NCBI RefSeq assembly: GCF_900157385.1
Contig: NZ_LT717701.1
Location: 1,874,018-1,938,017 of the forward strand
Source of the DNA: Mycobacterium terramassiliense
GTDB lineage: Bacteria > Actinomycetota > Actinomycetes > Mycobacteriales > Mycobacteriaceae
Direction of reading: 5' to 3'
DNA: 64,000 nt
In this document: positions 17,590 through 26,399 of the stretch, in pieces
Layout: each line of letters opens with the position of its first letter
Numbering within the stretch: the first letter of the stretch is position 1
The notes under the pieces: generated by a model
Databases searched by the model: none
Told to the model about the DNA's origin: nothing
Seen by the model: only the letters and a program-made list of their open reading frames with translations
Position numbers and translations under genes: made by a program

Positions 17590-18785
17590 GATCCTCCTGT
17601 TGTATGCTGGGCGCGAAGGTCGCGGGGCGCCCTCGGCATCCCCAACCCGGCCATCGCGATGATGTCACGCTGAATCTCGTTGGCGCCACCGCCGAAAGTG
17701 TTGATGACCGCGAAGCGGTATGCGGATTCGAGTGCCCCGCGCAGCGGTGCCTCGGCGCCGGAACGTGTTCCGTTGCCGTCGAGCACCTCCAGCAGCTGAC
17801 GGGCGACCTGCTGGGTGAGCTCGGTGCCGAAAACCTTGGCCGCCGACGCCTCGCCCATGCTGAGCTCGCCCACAGACATGGCCGCGTTGACCCGGGCGTT
17901 GATGAGTTTGTACGCGGCGACCTGCGCCTCGACCCTGGCCAGCGCGAGCCGCACCCAGGGCTGGTCGAGGACGCGGCCACCGTCGAGCTCCGTGGCGGCG
18001 GCCCAGTCCAGGGTCTTCTCGAAGAGGGGCTCGACCGCCCCGAGGTTGCCCAGGGCGGCGCGTTCGAAGTTCAACTGAGTGGTGATCAGCTGCCAGCCCT
18101 GGTTTTCGCCGGCCACGATGGCGCCTGGCGGGACCCGGACGTCGTCGTAGAACGTGTAGAAGGTGGAGACGCCGGGCATGGTGTGCAGCGGTTGCCAGGA
18201 GAATCCCGGCGACGAGGTGGGCACGATGAAGATGGAAATGCCCTTGTGCTTTTTGGCGTTCGGGTCGGTGCGCGCGGCCAGCCAGATGTAATCGGCGTAG
18301 GCGGCGCCGCTGGTGAACATCTTCTGGCCGTGGATCACCCAGTCCGCGCCGTCGCGCACCGCGGTGGTGCGCAGCGACGCCAAATCGCTGCCCGCCCCCG
18401 GCTCGGAGTAGCCGATCGCGAACTCCACGCTGCCGTCCAGGATCGCCGGCAAAAACGTCCGCTTCTGCTCGTCGGTGCCGTACTGCATCAGGGTCGGTCC
18501 GACGGTGTTGAGCGTCACCAGCGGGATCGGAGCGCTGACCCGCTGCGCCTCCTCGGCGAAGATGAACTGCTCGATCGCCGAGAAGCCCCGCCCGCCATAC
18601 TCTTTGGGCCACCCCACGCCGAGCAGGCCGGCGGCGCCCAGGGCGCGCACGCAGTCCCGCACTTCCGGACCGCCCTCGACGCGGTCGCCGATCGCCGCGA
18701 CGCGTTCCGGTGTCATCACCCGTTCGAGCGCGTCGCGGATCTCGGCGCGAAGCTGCTGCTGCTCGGGCGTGTAGTCGAGCTCCAT
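17586..18785 (-). CDS. acyl-CoA dehydrogenase, FadE29-like subunit
   Basis: 399 residues from ATG 18785. Full acyl-CoA dehydrogenase signature: GWPKEYGGRGFSAIEQFIFA, the FAD/substrate segment IGYSEPGAGSDLASLRTTA, HGQKMFTSGAAYADYIWLAA and C-terminal FGGGANEIQRDIIAMAGLGM. It would introduce the double bond in the acyl-CoA formed from the P450/dehydrogenase steps, pairing with the FadE28-like protein downstream. The ATG shares one base with the P450 stop, indicating coupled translation. Confidence 0.85.
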   Translation of the reverse strand: MELDYTPEQQQLRAEIRDALERVMTPERVAAIGDRVEGGPEVRDCVRALGAAGLLGVGWPKEYGGRGFSAIEQFIFAEEAQRVSAPIPLVTLNTVGPTLMQYGTDEQKRTFLPAILDGSVEFAIGYSEPGAGSDLASLRTTAVRDGADWVIHGQKMFTSGAAYADYIWLAARTDPNAKKHKGISIFIVPTSSPGFSWQPLHTMPGVSTFYTFYDDVRVPPGAIVAGENQGWQLITTQLNFERAALGNLGAVEPLFEKTLDWAAATELDGGRVLDQPWVRLALARVEAQVAAYKLINARVNAAMSVGELSMGEASAAKVFGTELTQQVARQLLEVLDGNGTRSGAEAPLRGALESAYRFAVINTFGGGANEIQRDIIAMAGLGMPRAPRDLRAQHTTGGS

Positions 18786-19966
18786 CACTCGGCCGTCCCG
18801 AGCCGCACCGGCATCCGCTTCACGCCCGGCACCATGGTGGCGCGCATCCGGTCCACCTCGCCGGCCAGCTCCAGCCTGGGGAAGCGCCGCAGCAGCTCGT
18901 CGAACATCACCGTGGCCTCCAGGCGCGCCAATTGCGCACCGACGCACGAGTGTTCGCCGCAGCCGAACGCGATGTGCGGATTCGGGTGGCGGCTCACCTT
19001 GAATTCCTCGGAGTCGGCGCCGAAGATGTCCTCGTCGCGGTTGGCCGACCCGTACAGCATCACCACCGTGTCGCCTTCGGCGATCAGCTGCCCGCGGATC
19101 TCGACGTCGGCCGTCGCGGTGCGCGCCATGTGCACCACCGGGCTGTTCCAGCGCAGCATCTCTTCGACGGCGCCCGGGATCAGCGACCTGTCCTCGACCA
19201 GCTGCCGGCACTGGTCGGGGTGGGCGATCAACGCCAGCGTGCCCAAAGCGATGAGATTGCGGGTGGTTTCGTTGCCGGCGACCAACAGCAAAAACGCGAA
19301 GTTGAGCAGGTCTTCGTCGGTGAGCCGGACCCCGTCGATCTCCGCGCCGGCCAAAACCGACAGCAGGTCGTCGCGCGCCTCGACGCGGCGCTGGGCGATC
19401 AGCTTCTGGAAGTACTCGAAAAGCTGCCCCATGGCCACCAGAGGATCGAGTTCGATCTCCGGGTCGGCGCTGCCGGTGGCGGCGTCCGACCACGCCCGGA
19501 ACTGCTCCCAGTCGTCGGGCGGGGCGCCGATGAGCTCGGCGATCATCCGGGTGGGCAGCGGCGCGGCGATCTCCTCGGCGAATTCGTGGACGGAGTCGGA
19601 TGCCACGTCGTCGAGGATGCCCCGCACGATCTCGCGGATCTTCGGCTCGAGGACGGCCACCCGGCGCCGGGTGAACCCGGAGTTGATCAGCTTGCGCATC
19701 TGCCGGTGCCGGGGCGGGTCTGTGAAGATCAGGCTGCCGGGCTGGACCGGGCTCGGCTGTGCGGGATCGGGGATGGTGATACCCGCGGTGGACGAGAACA
19801 GGCCCGGGTTGCTCGACACGAAGCGGATGTCCTCGTACTTCAGCAGCGCCCAGAAGTTGGTCACGTCGTTCCAGCACACCGGCGACGTCGCGCGCAGCTC
19901 CCGGTAGACCGGGTACGGATCGCCCGCGTAGAAGTCGGGGGAGTGCAGTGGAATAGCGGTCCGCAC
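18785..19966 (-). CDS. cytochrome P450, first gene of the igr-like operon
   Basis: 393 residues from the GTG at 19966, chosen because GAGGAGG lies six bases before it; the frame can be extended to a GTG at 19996, inside the dyad. I-helix oxygen-activation motif AGNETTR (about residue 225), K-helix EEMLRW, and heme loop FGCGEHSCVG with the thiolate ligand Cys341. By position it corresponds to cyp125 in the igr operon, which hydroxylates the terminal carbon of the cholesterol side chain. The CYP family cannot be fixed by eye. A soluble ferredoxin-dependent bacterial P450 is expected. Confidence 0.85.
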   Translation of the reverse strand: MRTAIPLHSPDFYAGDPYPVYRELRATSPVCWNDVTNFWALLKYEDIRFVSSNPGLFSSTAGITIPDPAQPSPVQPGSLIFTDPPRHRQMRKLINSGFTRRRVAVLEPKIREIVRGILDDVASDSVHEFAEEIAAPLPTRMIAELIGAPPDDWEQFRAWSDAATGSADPEIELDPLVAMGQLFEYFQKLIAQRRVEARDDLLSVLAGAEIDGVRLTDEDLLNFAFLLLVAGNETTRNLIALGTLALIAHPDQCRQLVEDRSLIPGAVEEMLRWNSPVVHMARTATADVEIRGQLIAEGDTVVMLYGSANRDEDIFGADSEEFKVSRHPNPHIAFGCGEHSCVGAQLARLEATVMFDELLRRFPRLELAGEVDRMRATMVPGVKRMPVRLGTAE

Positions 19967-19991
19967 GGCGGGCCTCCTCGACGGCCGATCC

Positions 19992-20012
19992 GACACATCA
20001 CACCGATGTGTC
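19992..20012. promoter_or_regulatory. TetR-type operator dyad between the divergent operons
   Basis: Perfect inverted repeat GACACATC-ACACC-GATGTGTC (8+5+8), 26 bases upstream of the chosen P450 start and 157 bases upstream of the aldehyde dehydrogenase ATG. Length and symmetry fit a TetR dimer site. The TetR protein encoded at the end of the P450 operon is the obvious candidate ligand. No other comparable dyad was noticed in this gap. Confidence 0.6.
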
Positions 20013-20168
20013 TTGCGACGTTGTGTCTACTCCGGTCCGGCCATGTCTGTCAATGCATCACCAACGCGCTGAAATAGAGGGGAATTCGTTGAATTGGTGA
20101 TTGACGCCGGGGAGCCGTAGGTGAACACTGGCTGTCTAGATGACCGACGTTCGGGTGAGGAAGCGCGC

Positions 20169-21638
20169 ATGACCGAGCTACAAACTCCGGGATCTCTTGT
20201 CGACACCCACCAGCTCTACATCGACGGCGGCTGGGTCGACGCGGAGGACGGTCGCTACGACGACATCAACCCGGCCACCGAACAATCGATCGGCACCGCG
20301 CCCGACGCCAGCATCGCGCAGGTCGGGGCGGCGATCGACGCCGCGCGTCGGGCCTTCGACGGCGGGCCGTGGGGTCGCACGGGGCCGGAGGAGCGGGCCG
20401 CCTGCCTCAATCAGCTCGGCACGGCGCTGCTCAAGCACGCCGACGATTTCTTCGCGCTGTCGCAGGCGGAGTGGGGCTGCGTCTCGAACGAGCGGATGAT
20501 GCAGATCGACGGCGCCGGATACATGTCGATGCACGCGGCCCAGCTCGCCGCACAGCTGGGCGAGGAAGCGGTGGCCGGAATGAGCGCCGGCACCACGTTG
20601 CTGTCGCACCAGCCGCTGGGCGTCGTATCCGTCCTGACGCCGTGGAACTTCCCGCATTGCCTCAACGTCATGAAGCTCAACCACGCGCTGGCCGCGGGCA
20701 ATACCGTCGTGCTCAAGCCCTCGCCGCTGACCCCGCTCGCGGGGCTCGCGCTCGCGCGCATCATCGACGAGGAGACCGACATCCCGCCCGGCGTGGTCAA
20801 CGTCGTCACGCCCTCCGGCGTCGAGGCCGCCCGGCTGCTCACCACCGACCCGCGCATCGACATGGTGAGCTTCACCGGCAGTTCGGTCGTCGGGCGCCAG
20901 GTCATGTCCGCCGCGGGCGACACCATGAAGCGGATCCTGCTGGAACTGGGCGGCAAGTCGGCCAGCATCGTCCTGGACGACACCGAGGTCACCGACGAGA
21001 TGTTGCGGCAGATGCTGTTCGACTCGTGCTCGCTGCACGCCGGGCAGGCCTGCATCCTGCACAGCCGGATGCTGCTTCCCGATTCGCTGCACGACGACGT
21101 GGTCGACCGGCTCGTGGCGCTGGCCCGCGACGTCAAGGTCGGCGATCCCACCGACCCCGATGTGCAGATGGGGCCGCTGATCAGCGCGGCGCAGCGCGAC
21201 CGGGTCCAGGCGCACGTCGACGGGGCGGTCAACGACGGAGCCCGGCTCGCGACCGGTGGCGGCCGCCCGGCCGGCCTGGACGTCGGATTCTATTTCGAAC
21301 CGACGATTCTCACCGGCGTCGATCCCGATTCCACCATCGCCCAGGAGGAAGTGTTCGGGCCGGTGTTGACGGTGCTGCGCTACCGCGATGACGACGACGC
21401 GGTCGCCATCGCGAACAACTCGCAGTACGGCCTTTCCGGAGCCGTGTGGGGCGGGGATGTGGACCGTGCCGTCGGCGTCGCGCGACGCATCCGCACCGGG
21501 CAGGTCGCGGTCAACGGGTGCGGTCCCGGCGGCGCGCCGTTCGGCGGGTTCAAGCTCAGCGGGTTGGGGCGGGAGGGTGGCGGCATAGCCGGGCTGCACC
21601 AGTACATGGAGTCGACGGCGATCGGGGTTCCCGCGTGA
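20169..21638 (+). CDS. aldehyde dehydrogenase
   Basis: 489 residues from ATG 20169, preceded by GAGGAAG. Classic ALDH motifs: VLTPWNFPHCLNVMK, catalytic Glu259 in LLELGGKSAS and nucleophile Cys295 in LHAGQACILHS, then QEEVFGPVLTV. Divergent from the P450 operon and coupled to the following CoA-transferase by a four-base overlap (GTGA). In the proposed pathway it oxidises the aldehyde from the Zn-alcohol dehydrogenase to a carboxylate. Enzyme class certain, substrate inferred. Confidence 0.9.
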   Translation: MTELQTPGSLVDTHQLYIDGGWVDAEDGRYDDINPATEQSIGTAPDASIAQVGAAIDAARRAFDGGPWGRTGPEERAACLNQLGTALLKHADDFFALSQAEWGCVSNERMMQIDGAGYMSMHAAQLAAQLGEEAVAGMSAGTTLLSHQPLGVVSVLTPWNFPHCLNVMKLNHALAAGNTVVLKPSPLTPLAGLALARIIDEETDIPPGVVNVVTPSGVEAARLLTTDPRIDMVSFTGSSVVGRQVMSAAGDTMKRILLELGGKSASIVLDDTEVTDEMLRQMLFDSCSLHAGQACILHSRMLLPDSLHDDVVDRLVALARDVKVGDPTDPDVQMGPLISAAQRDRVQAHVDGAVNDGARLATGGGRPAGLDVGFYFEPTILTGVDPDSTIAQEEVFGPVLTVLRYRDDDDAVAIANNSQYGLSGAVWGGDVDRAVGVARRIRTGQVAVNGCGPGGAPFGGFKLSGLGREGGGIAGLHQYMESTAIGVPA

Positions 21639-23842
21639 GCGGACCCCTCGCGGGGCTGTCCGTCGTCGAAATCACCAAGGAGATCTCCGGCCCTTATGCG
21701 GCAAAACTTTTCGTCGACCTCGGTGCCGAGGTCACCAAGCTCGAGCCGCCGGGCGGAGATCCGCTGCGCCACTGGGGTCCGTTTGCCCGCGGGGTGGTGG
21801 ATCCCGAACGCAGCGGACTTTTTCAATACCTGAACGCCGGCAAGCGAATTGCGGCGTTTGCCGATGCCCGCGAGCTGATCGCGGGTGCGCACCTGCTCAT
21901 CGAGAACTTCCCGCCCGGAACGCTGGAAGGCTGGGGATTCGACCGCGACGGCCTGAGCGAGCTCAACCCAAACCTGGTGCTGCTCCGCATATCTGCGTTC
22001 GGGCAGTCCGGGCCGTGGCGGGACCGTCCGGCCACGTCGCTGACCGTGCAGGCGGCGTCGGGCTGGGTCAGCGCCCGCGATCCCGACCGCCCGCCGGTGC
22101 AGGTCGGGGCGCGGATCGCCGAGTACGTCGCGGGTGCCTACGGCGCGCTGGGCGCGTTGACCGCGCTGCGTTGCGCATCCGATGAGGTTGTCCAGGTCGA
22201 TGTTTCGGAATTCGAATCGTTGCTGTCGACGCTGCCCTATCCCATGCTGATGGCGGAGAAGATGCTCGGCCTCGGCCTGCCCGCCAACGCCCGGGGGGCT
22301 CCCATGCTGGGGGTGGTCCGCGCCGCCGACGGTTGGGTGGGAATCAACTGCCTGACGGGCCAGCATTGGCTGGACGTGTGCGCGATGCTGGGCCTGCCCG
22401 AGTTCGCCGAGCAGCAGATCCCGATCATGCTGGGCGGCCCCGAGCGCACCGAATTCTATGCTCGCGCAGAGCCATTGCTCGCTCAGCAAACCGTCGCCGA
22501 GATCGTCGACCTGAGCCAGGCATTGCGGATTCCGGCAACCCCGGTCAACGACGGCGCCACCGTGCTGGAATGCCCGCAATACGCCAAGCGCGAGTTCTTC
22601 ATCGACGGTCGCGGATTCCAACGCCCCGGCGCGCCGTTCCGGCTGACCAAAGGCCCCGCGGCACGGCGTCATCCGGCGCCCCGTCGGGCGTCGGGGGCCG
22701 TTCCGTTCGCCGAGCTGAAGGTGCTCGACCTGACCACCTTCTGGGCGGGCGCGTATCTGACCTGCTACCTGGGCGCGTTCGGCGCCGACATCGTCAAGGT
22801 CGAGTCCATCCAGCGGCCCGACGGTTTTCGGTATTCCGGCGCGTTTCCCTTCGAGGGTGACGACTGGTACGAGCGTAGCGGCCTATGGCAGGCCACGAAC
22901 CTCAACAAGAAAGACCTCACGCTGGACCTGACCTCGCGGCGCGGCCTGGAAATTGTCCGGCTGCTGGCCGCGCAGGCCGACGTGGTCGTGGAGAACTTTT
23001 CACCGCGCGTGGTGGAGCAGTTCGGGCTGGACTACGAGTCGCTGGCTGCGCTGAAGCCCGACGTGATCATGATCCGGATGCCGGGCTTCGGCTTGCAGGG
23101 GCCCTGGCGCGATTACGTCGGGTGGGCGTTGAACTTCGAGCAGACCGCGGGGATGTCGGCGGTCACCGGGTATGCGGACGGGCCGCCGTGCAACCCGCAG
23201 GGGCCGGCCGATCCCGTCGTCGGTGTGCACGCCGGGGTCGCGCTGCTGGCCGCGCTCGAGCACCGGCGCCGCACCGGGGAGGGGCAGCTGATCGAGATCG
23301 CCCAGATCGAGGTCGCCGCCGCCGTGACCGCCGAACCGGTGATCGAATACTCGATGAACGGCGTCGTGCAAGCGCGGGAAGGCAACCGCCGGCGCGGCTA
23401 CCTGCAGGGCGTATACCCGACGAACGAGGACGGCGTGTGGGTGGCGCTGTCGTTGCCCGGCGAGCCGGGGGTGGACCACGACGCATTCGACGAGATGGTC
23501 GCCGCGTGGACCCGCACGCAGGCTCCGGCGAAGATCATGGAAGCCCTTGCGGCGCAACGTATCCCGGTCGAGCGGGTGATCACCGGCGAGCGGATGTATG
23601 ACATAGCGCAGCTCGACGCGCGCGGATTCTACGAGGAGCTCGTGCATCCCGTCACCGGAGCGCACCGCTATCCCGGCTGGCCGATTCGCATCGCCCCCGG
23701 GCCGGCGCGCCACCACCGCAGCGCCTCGCCGACCCTGGGCCAGCACAACGACGAGATCCTGCGCGGGCTTGGCCTTTCCGACGACGAGCTGGCCGCCCTG
23801 CGCGCCGAACGGGTCATCGGCGAGCGGCCGCTCGGGTCCTAG
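21635..23842 (+). CDS. two-domain class III (CaiB/BaiF) CoA-transferase
   Basis: 735 residues from a GTG overlapping the aldehyde dehydrogenase stop. Two tandem CoA-transferase III domains: residues 1 to about 365 (PLAGLSVVEITKEISGPYAA) and about 375 to 735 (FAELKVLDLTTFWAGAYLTC), each with a VEN(F)SP/PP-type segment (LLIENFPPG; VVVENFSPR). Such tandem proteins are common in actinobacteria and transfer CoA between carboxylic acids. Here it would activate the acid made by the aldehyde dehydrogenase, replacing an ATP-dependent FadD ligase. Which half is catalytic is not clear by eye. Confidence 0.85.
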   Translation: MSGPLAGLSVVEITKEISGPYAAKLFVDLGAEVTKLEPPGGDPLRHWGPFARGVVDPERSGLFQYLNAGKRIAAFADARELIAGAHLLIENFPPGTLEGWGFDRDGLSELNPNLVLLRISAFGQSGPWRDRPATSLTVQAASGWVSARDPDRPPVQVGARIAEYVAGAYGALGALTALRCASDEVVQVDVSEFESLLSTLPYPMLMAEKMLGLGLPANARGAPMLGVVRAADGWVGINCLTGQHWLDVCAMLGLPEFAEQQIPIMLGGPERTEFYARAEPLLAQQTVAEIVDLSQALRIPATPVNDGATVLECPQYAKREFFIDGRGFQRPGAPFRLTKGPAARRHPAPRRASGAVPFAELKVLDLTTFWAGAYLTCYLGAFGADIVKVESIQRPDGFRYSGAFPFEGDDWYERSGLWQATNLNKKDLTLDLTSRRGLEIVRLLAAQADVVVENFSPRVVEQFGLDYESLAALKPDVIMIRMPGFGLQGPWRDYVGWALNFEQTAGMSAVTGYADGPPCNPQGPADPVVGVHAGVALLAALEHRRRTGEGQLIEIAQIEVAAAVTAEPVIEYSMNGVVQAREGNRRRGYLQGVYPTNEDGVWVALSLPGEPGVDHDAFDEMVAAWTRTQAPAKIMEALAAQRIPVERVITGERMYDIAQLDARGFYEELVHPVTGAHRYPGWPIRIAPGPARHHRSASPTLGQHNDEILRGLGLSDDELAALRAERVIGERPLGS

Positions 23843-23888
23843 GCCGTGAGCCTTTGGTAAACGGCCCGTCACATGCAAAGCTCGGGGC

Positions 23889-24797
23889 ATGGTCATGGAG
23901 ATCGCCCGCCCCAAGCTCGAAGGCAACATCGCGGTGGGGGAGGACCGCCAAATCGGTTTCGCCGAATTCGGCGCGCCGTGGGGCCGCGCGTTCTTCTGGT
24001 TTCACGGGACTCCCGGCGCCCGGCGCCAGATCCCGATCGAGGCCCGGGTCTACGCCGAGCAGCACAACATCCGCCTGATCGGCATCGACCGGCCCGGCAT
24101 CGGATCCTCGACGCCGCACAGGTATGAAAACATCCGCGCGTTCGGCGACGACCTGCGCACGATCGCGGACACGCTGGGCATCGACCACATGGCGGTCATC
24201 GGACTGTCCGGCGGTGGGCCGTACGCGCTGGCGGCGGCCGCGGTGCTGTCCGATCGCGTGGTGGCGGCGGGCGTCCTCGGCGGTGTCGCGCCCTTCCTCG
24301 GCGACGAGGGCATCACCAGCGGCCTGATGAACCTGGGCAAGCGGGCGGCGCCGCTGCTGCGGCTGGGCGGCGACCCGTTGCGGATCGGCGCGAGCCTGGT
24401 GATCCGGATGATCCGTCCGTTCGCGAATCCCGCGCTGTATCTGTATGCCGCGATATCGCCGGAGGCCGACCGGCGCCTGCTGACCCGCCCGGAGTTCGCC
24501 GCCATGTTCCTCGATGACCTGCTCAACGGCAGCCGCAAACAACTGGCGGCCCCCTTCAACGACATCATCCTGTTCACCCGCGACTGGGGTTTCCGGCTCG
24601 ACGAGGTCAAGGTCCCGGTCCGGTGGTGGCACGGCGACAGCGACCACATCGTCCCGTTCGCCCACGGCGAGCACGTCGTGTCCCTGCTGCCCGACGCCGA
24701 GCTGTTCGTGCTGCCCGGCGAAAGCCACCTGGCGGGCCTGGGCCGCGGCGAGGAGATCCTGGCCACGCTGACGAAGATCTGGGACGAGAAGGCCTGA
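23889..24797 (+). CDS. alpha/beta-fold hydrolase (Rv1191-like)
   Basis: 302 residues; the second ATG, six bases on, is an equally possible start. Oxyanion segment FWFHGTPGARRQ, nucleophile elbow GLSGGGPYAL (Ser about 106), acid in WWHGDSDHIVPF and His in PGESHLAGLG near the C-terminus: a complete Ser-Asp-His triad. No signal peptide. It lies immediately before the fadD36-like gene, as in M. tuberculosis, although Rv1192 is missing between them. Substrate unknown. Confidence 0.85.
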   Translation: MVMEIARPKLEGNIAVGEDRQIGFAEFGAPWGRAFFWFHGTPGARRQIPIEARVYAEQHNIRLIGIDRPGIGSSTPHRYENIRAFGDDLRTIADTLGIDHMAVIGLSGGGPYALAAAAVLSDRVVAAGVLGGVAPFLGDEGITSGLMNLGKRAAPLLRLGGDPLRIGASLVIRMIRPFANPALYLYAAISPEADRRLLTRPEFAAMFLDDLLNGSRKQLAAPFNDIILFTRDWGFRLDEVKVPVRWWHGDSDHIVPFAHGEHVVSLLPDAELFVLPGESHLAGLGRGEEILATLTKIWDEKA

Positions 24798-24819
24798 CGC
24801 CGCCGGGTAACCTGCAGGC

Positions 24820-26241
24820 GTGCTGCTCGCGTCGCTCAATCCCTCGGCCGTCACCACCACCGACCTCCCCGACGCAGTGCGGATCGACGGTGCCACGCTC
24901 AGCCGCAGCGACTTGGTCGGTGCCGCAACGTCGGTCGCGGAGCGGGTCGCCGGCGCGGGCCGGGTCGCGGTCCTGGCCACGCCGACCGCGTCCACCGTGC
25001 TGGCAGTCACCGGTTGCCTGATCGCCGGCGTGCCGTTCGTGCCGGTGCCCTCCGACGTCGGCGTGGCCGAGCGCCGGCACATGCTCACCGACTCCGGGGC
25101 GGAGGCCTGGCTGGGTCCCGAGCCGGAGGATCCCGACGGGCTGCCGCACATCCCCGTGCGAGTGCACGCCCGCTCCTGGCACCGCTACCCCGAGCCGTCG
25201 CCGGACGCGACCGCGATGATCATCTACACGTCGGGCACCACCGGGCTGCCCAAGGGCGTGCAGCTGAGCCGCCGCGCGGTCGCCGCCGACCTGGACGCCC
25301 TGGCCGAGGCCTGGCAGTGGACGCCCGACGACGTCCTGGTGCACGGCCTGCCGCTGTTCCACGTGCACGGGCTGGTGCTGGGCCTGCTGGGGTCGCTGCG
25401 GATCGGAAATCGCTTCGTGCACACCGGAAGACCGACACCGGCCGGGTACGCGCAAGCGTGCTCGGAATGGGGCGGATCGCTGTTTTTCGCGGTCCCCACC
25501 GTGTGGTCGCGGGTGGTGGCCGACGGCTCGGCGGCCGAGGCGCTGCGCCCGGCGCGGCTGCTGGTCTCCGGGAGCGCGCCGCTGCCGGTGCCGGTGTTCG
25601 ACCGGCTGGCCGAGCTCAGCGGGCACCAGCCCATCGAGCGGTATGGCGCCTCGGAATCGCTGATCACCATCTCGACGCGCGCCGACGGCGAGCGCCGCGC
25701 GGGCTGGGTCGGCCTGCCCGTCGCCGGCGTGCAAACCCGGTTGCTCGACGACAACGACAACCCGGTGCCGCAGGATGGGGAAACCGTTGGGCGGCTTCAG
25801 GTTCGGGGGCCGATGATGTTCGACGGCTACCTGAACCGGCCCGAGGCCACCGCGGAGGCGTTCGCTCCCGACGGCTTCTACCGCACCGGCGACGTCGCGG
25901 TGATCGACGCCGCCGGCATGCACCGCATCGTCGGGCGCGAGTCGGTCGACCTGATCAAGTCCGGCGGATACCGCGTCGGCGCGGGCGAGATCGAGACGTC
26001 CCTGCTGGGGCACCCCGGCGTGCAGGAGGCGGCCGTCGTCGGGCTGCCCGACGAGGACCTGGGCCAGCGCATCGTCGCCTACGTCGTCGGCGCGCCCGAC
26101 CTGCGGGCCGACGACCTGATCAACCACGTCGCCCAGGAGCTGTCGATACACAAGCGGCCGCGGGAGGTCCGCCTGGTGGCGGCGCTGCCCCGCAACGCGA
26201 TGGGCAAGGTCCTCAAGAAACAATTGCTCGCCGAGGGCTGA
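24820..26241 (+). CDS. fadD36: fatty-acyl-CoA synthetase (FadD36-like)
   Basis: 473 residues from GTG, 22 bases after the preceding hydrolase. An ANL-superfamily enzyme: P-loop YTSGTTGLPKGVQLS (about residues 135-149), ERYGASE adenylate-binding segment, GFYRTGDVAVID hinge aspartate and C-terminal GKVLKK catalytic lysine. It is shorter than most FadD enzymes, like Rv1193. It activates a carboxylic acid to its CoA thioester through an acyl-adenylate; malonyl/methylmalonyl-type ligases share this compact form. Followed by an intergenic palindrome. Confidence 0.85.
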   Translation: MLLASLNPSAVTTTDLPDAVRIDGATLSRSDLVGAATSVAERVAGAGRVAVLATPTASTVLAVTGCLIAGVPFVPVPSDVGVAERRHMLTDSGAEAWLGPEPEDPDGLPHIPVRVHARSWHRYPEPSPDATAMIIYTSGTTGLPKGVQLSRRAVAADLDALAEAWQWTPDDVLVHGLPLFHVHGLVLGLLGSLRIGNRFVHTGRPTPAGYAQACSEWGGSLFFAVPTVWSRVVADGSAAEALRPARLLVSGSAPLPVPVFDRLAELSGHQPIERYGASESLITISTRADGERRAGWVGLPVAGVQTRLLDDNDNPVPQDGETVGRLQVRGPMMFDGYLNRPEATAEAFAPDGFYRTGDVAVIDAAGMHRIVGRESVDLIKSGGYRVGAGEIETSLLGHPGVQEAAVVGLPDEDLGQRIVAYVVGAPDLRADDLINHVAQELSIHKRPREVRLVAALPRNAMGKVLKKQLLAEG

Positions 26242-26254
26242 GCGCCGCGCGTGT

Positions 26255-26316
26255 CGCGAGCGTGCGCCGATGTCCACGTTTTGCGGCGTGTCGCCGCGCG
26301 GACACGCACGCTCGCG
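26255..26316. repeat. intergenic long inverted repeat after fadD36
   Basis: Arms CGCGAGCGTGCG (26255-26266) and CGCACGCTCGCG (26305-26316) are perfect complements around 38 bases, with a nested TGTCC/GGACA pair inside. It starts 13 bases after the fadD36 stop in the 158-base gap before the transporter gene. Probably an interspersed hairpin element and possibly a terminator; no poly-T tract follows. Confidence 0.6.
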
Positions 26317-26399
26317 GCGGGTCACAGTTGGGTGACACGCAGCGTTTTGCCAGGTTTTCCGCCGAGCGAGACGGCGAACCTTGACCTACCGTCGTAGGC

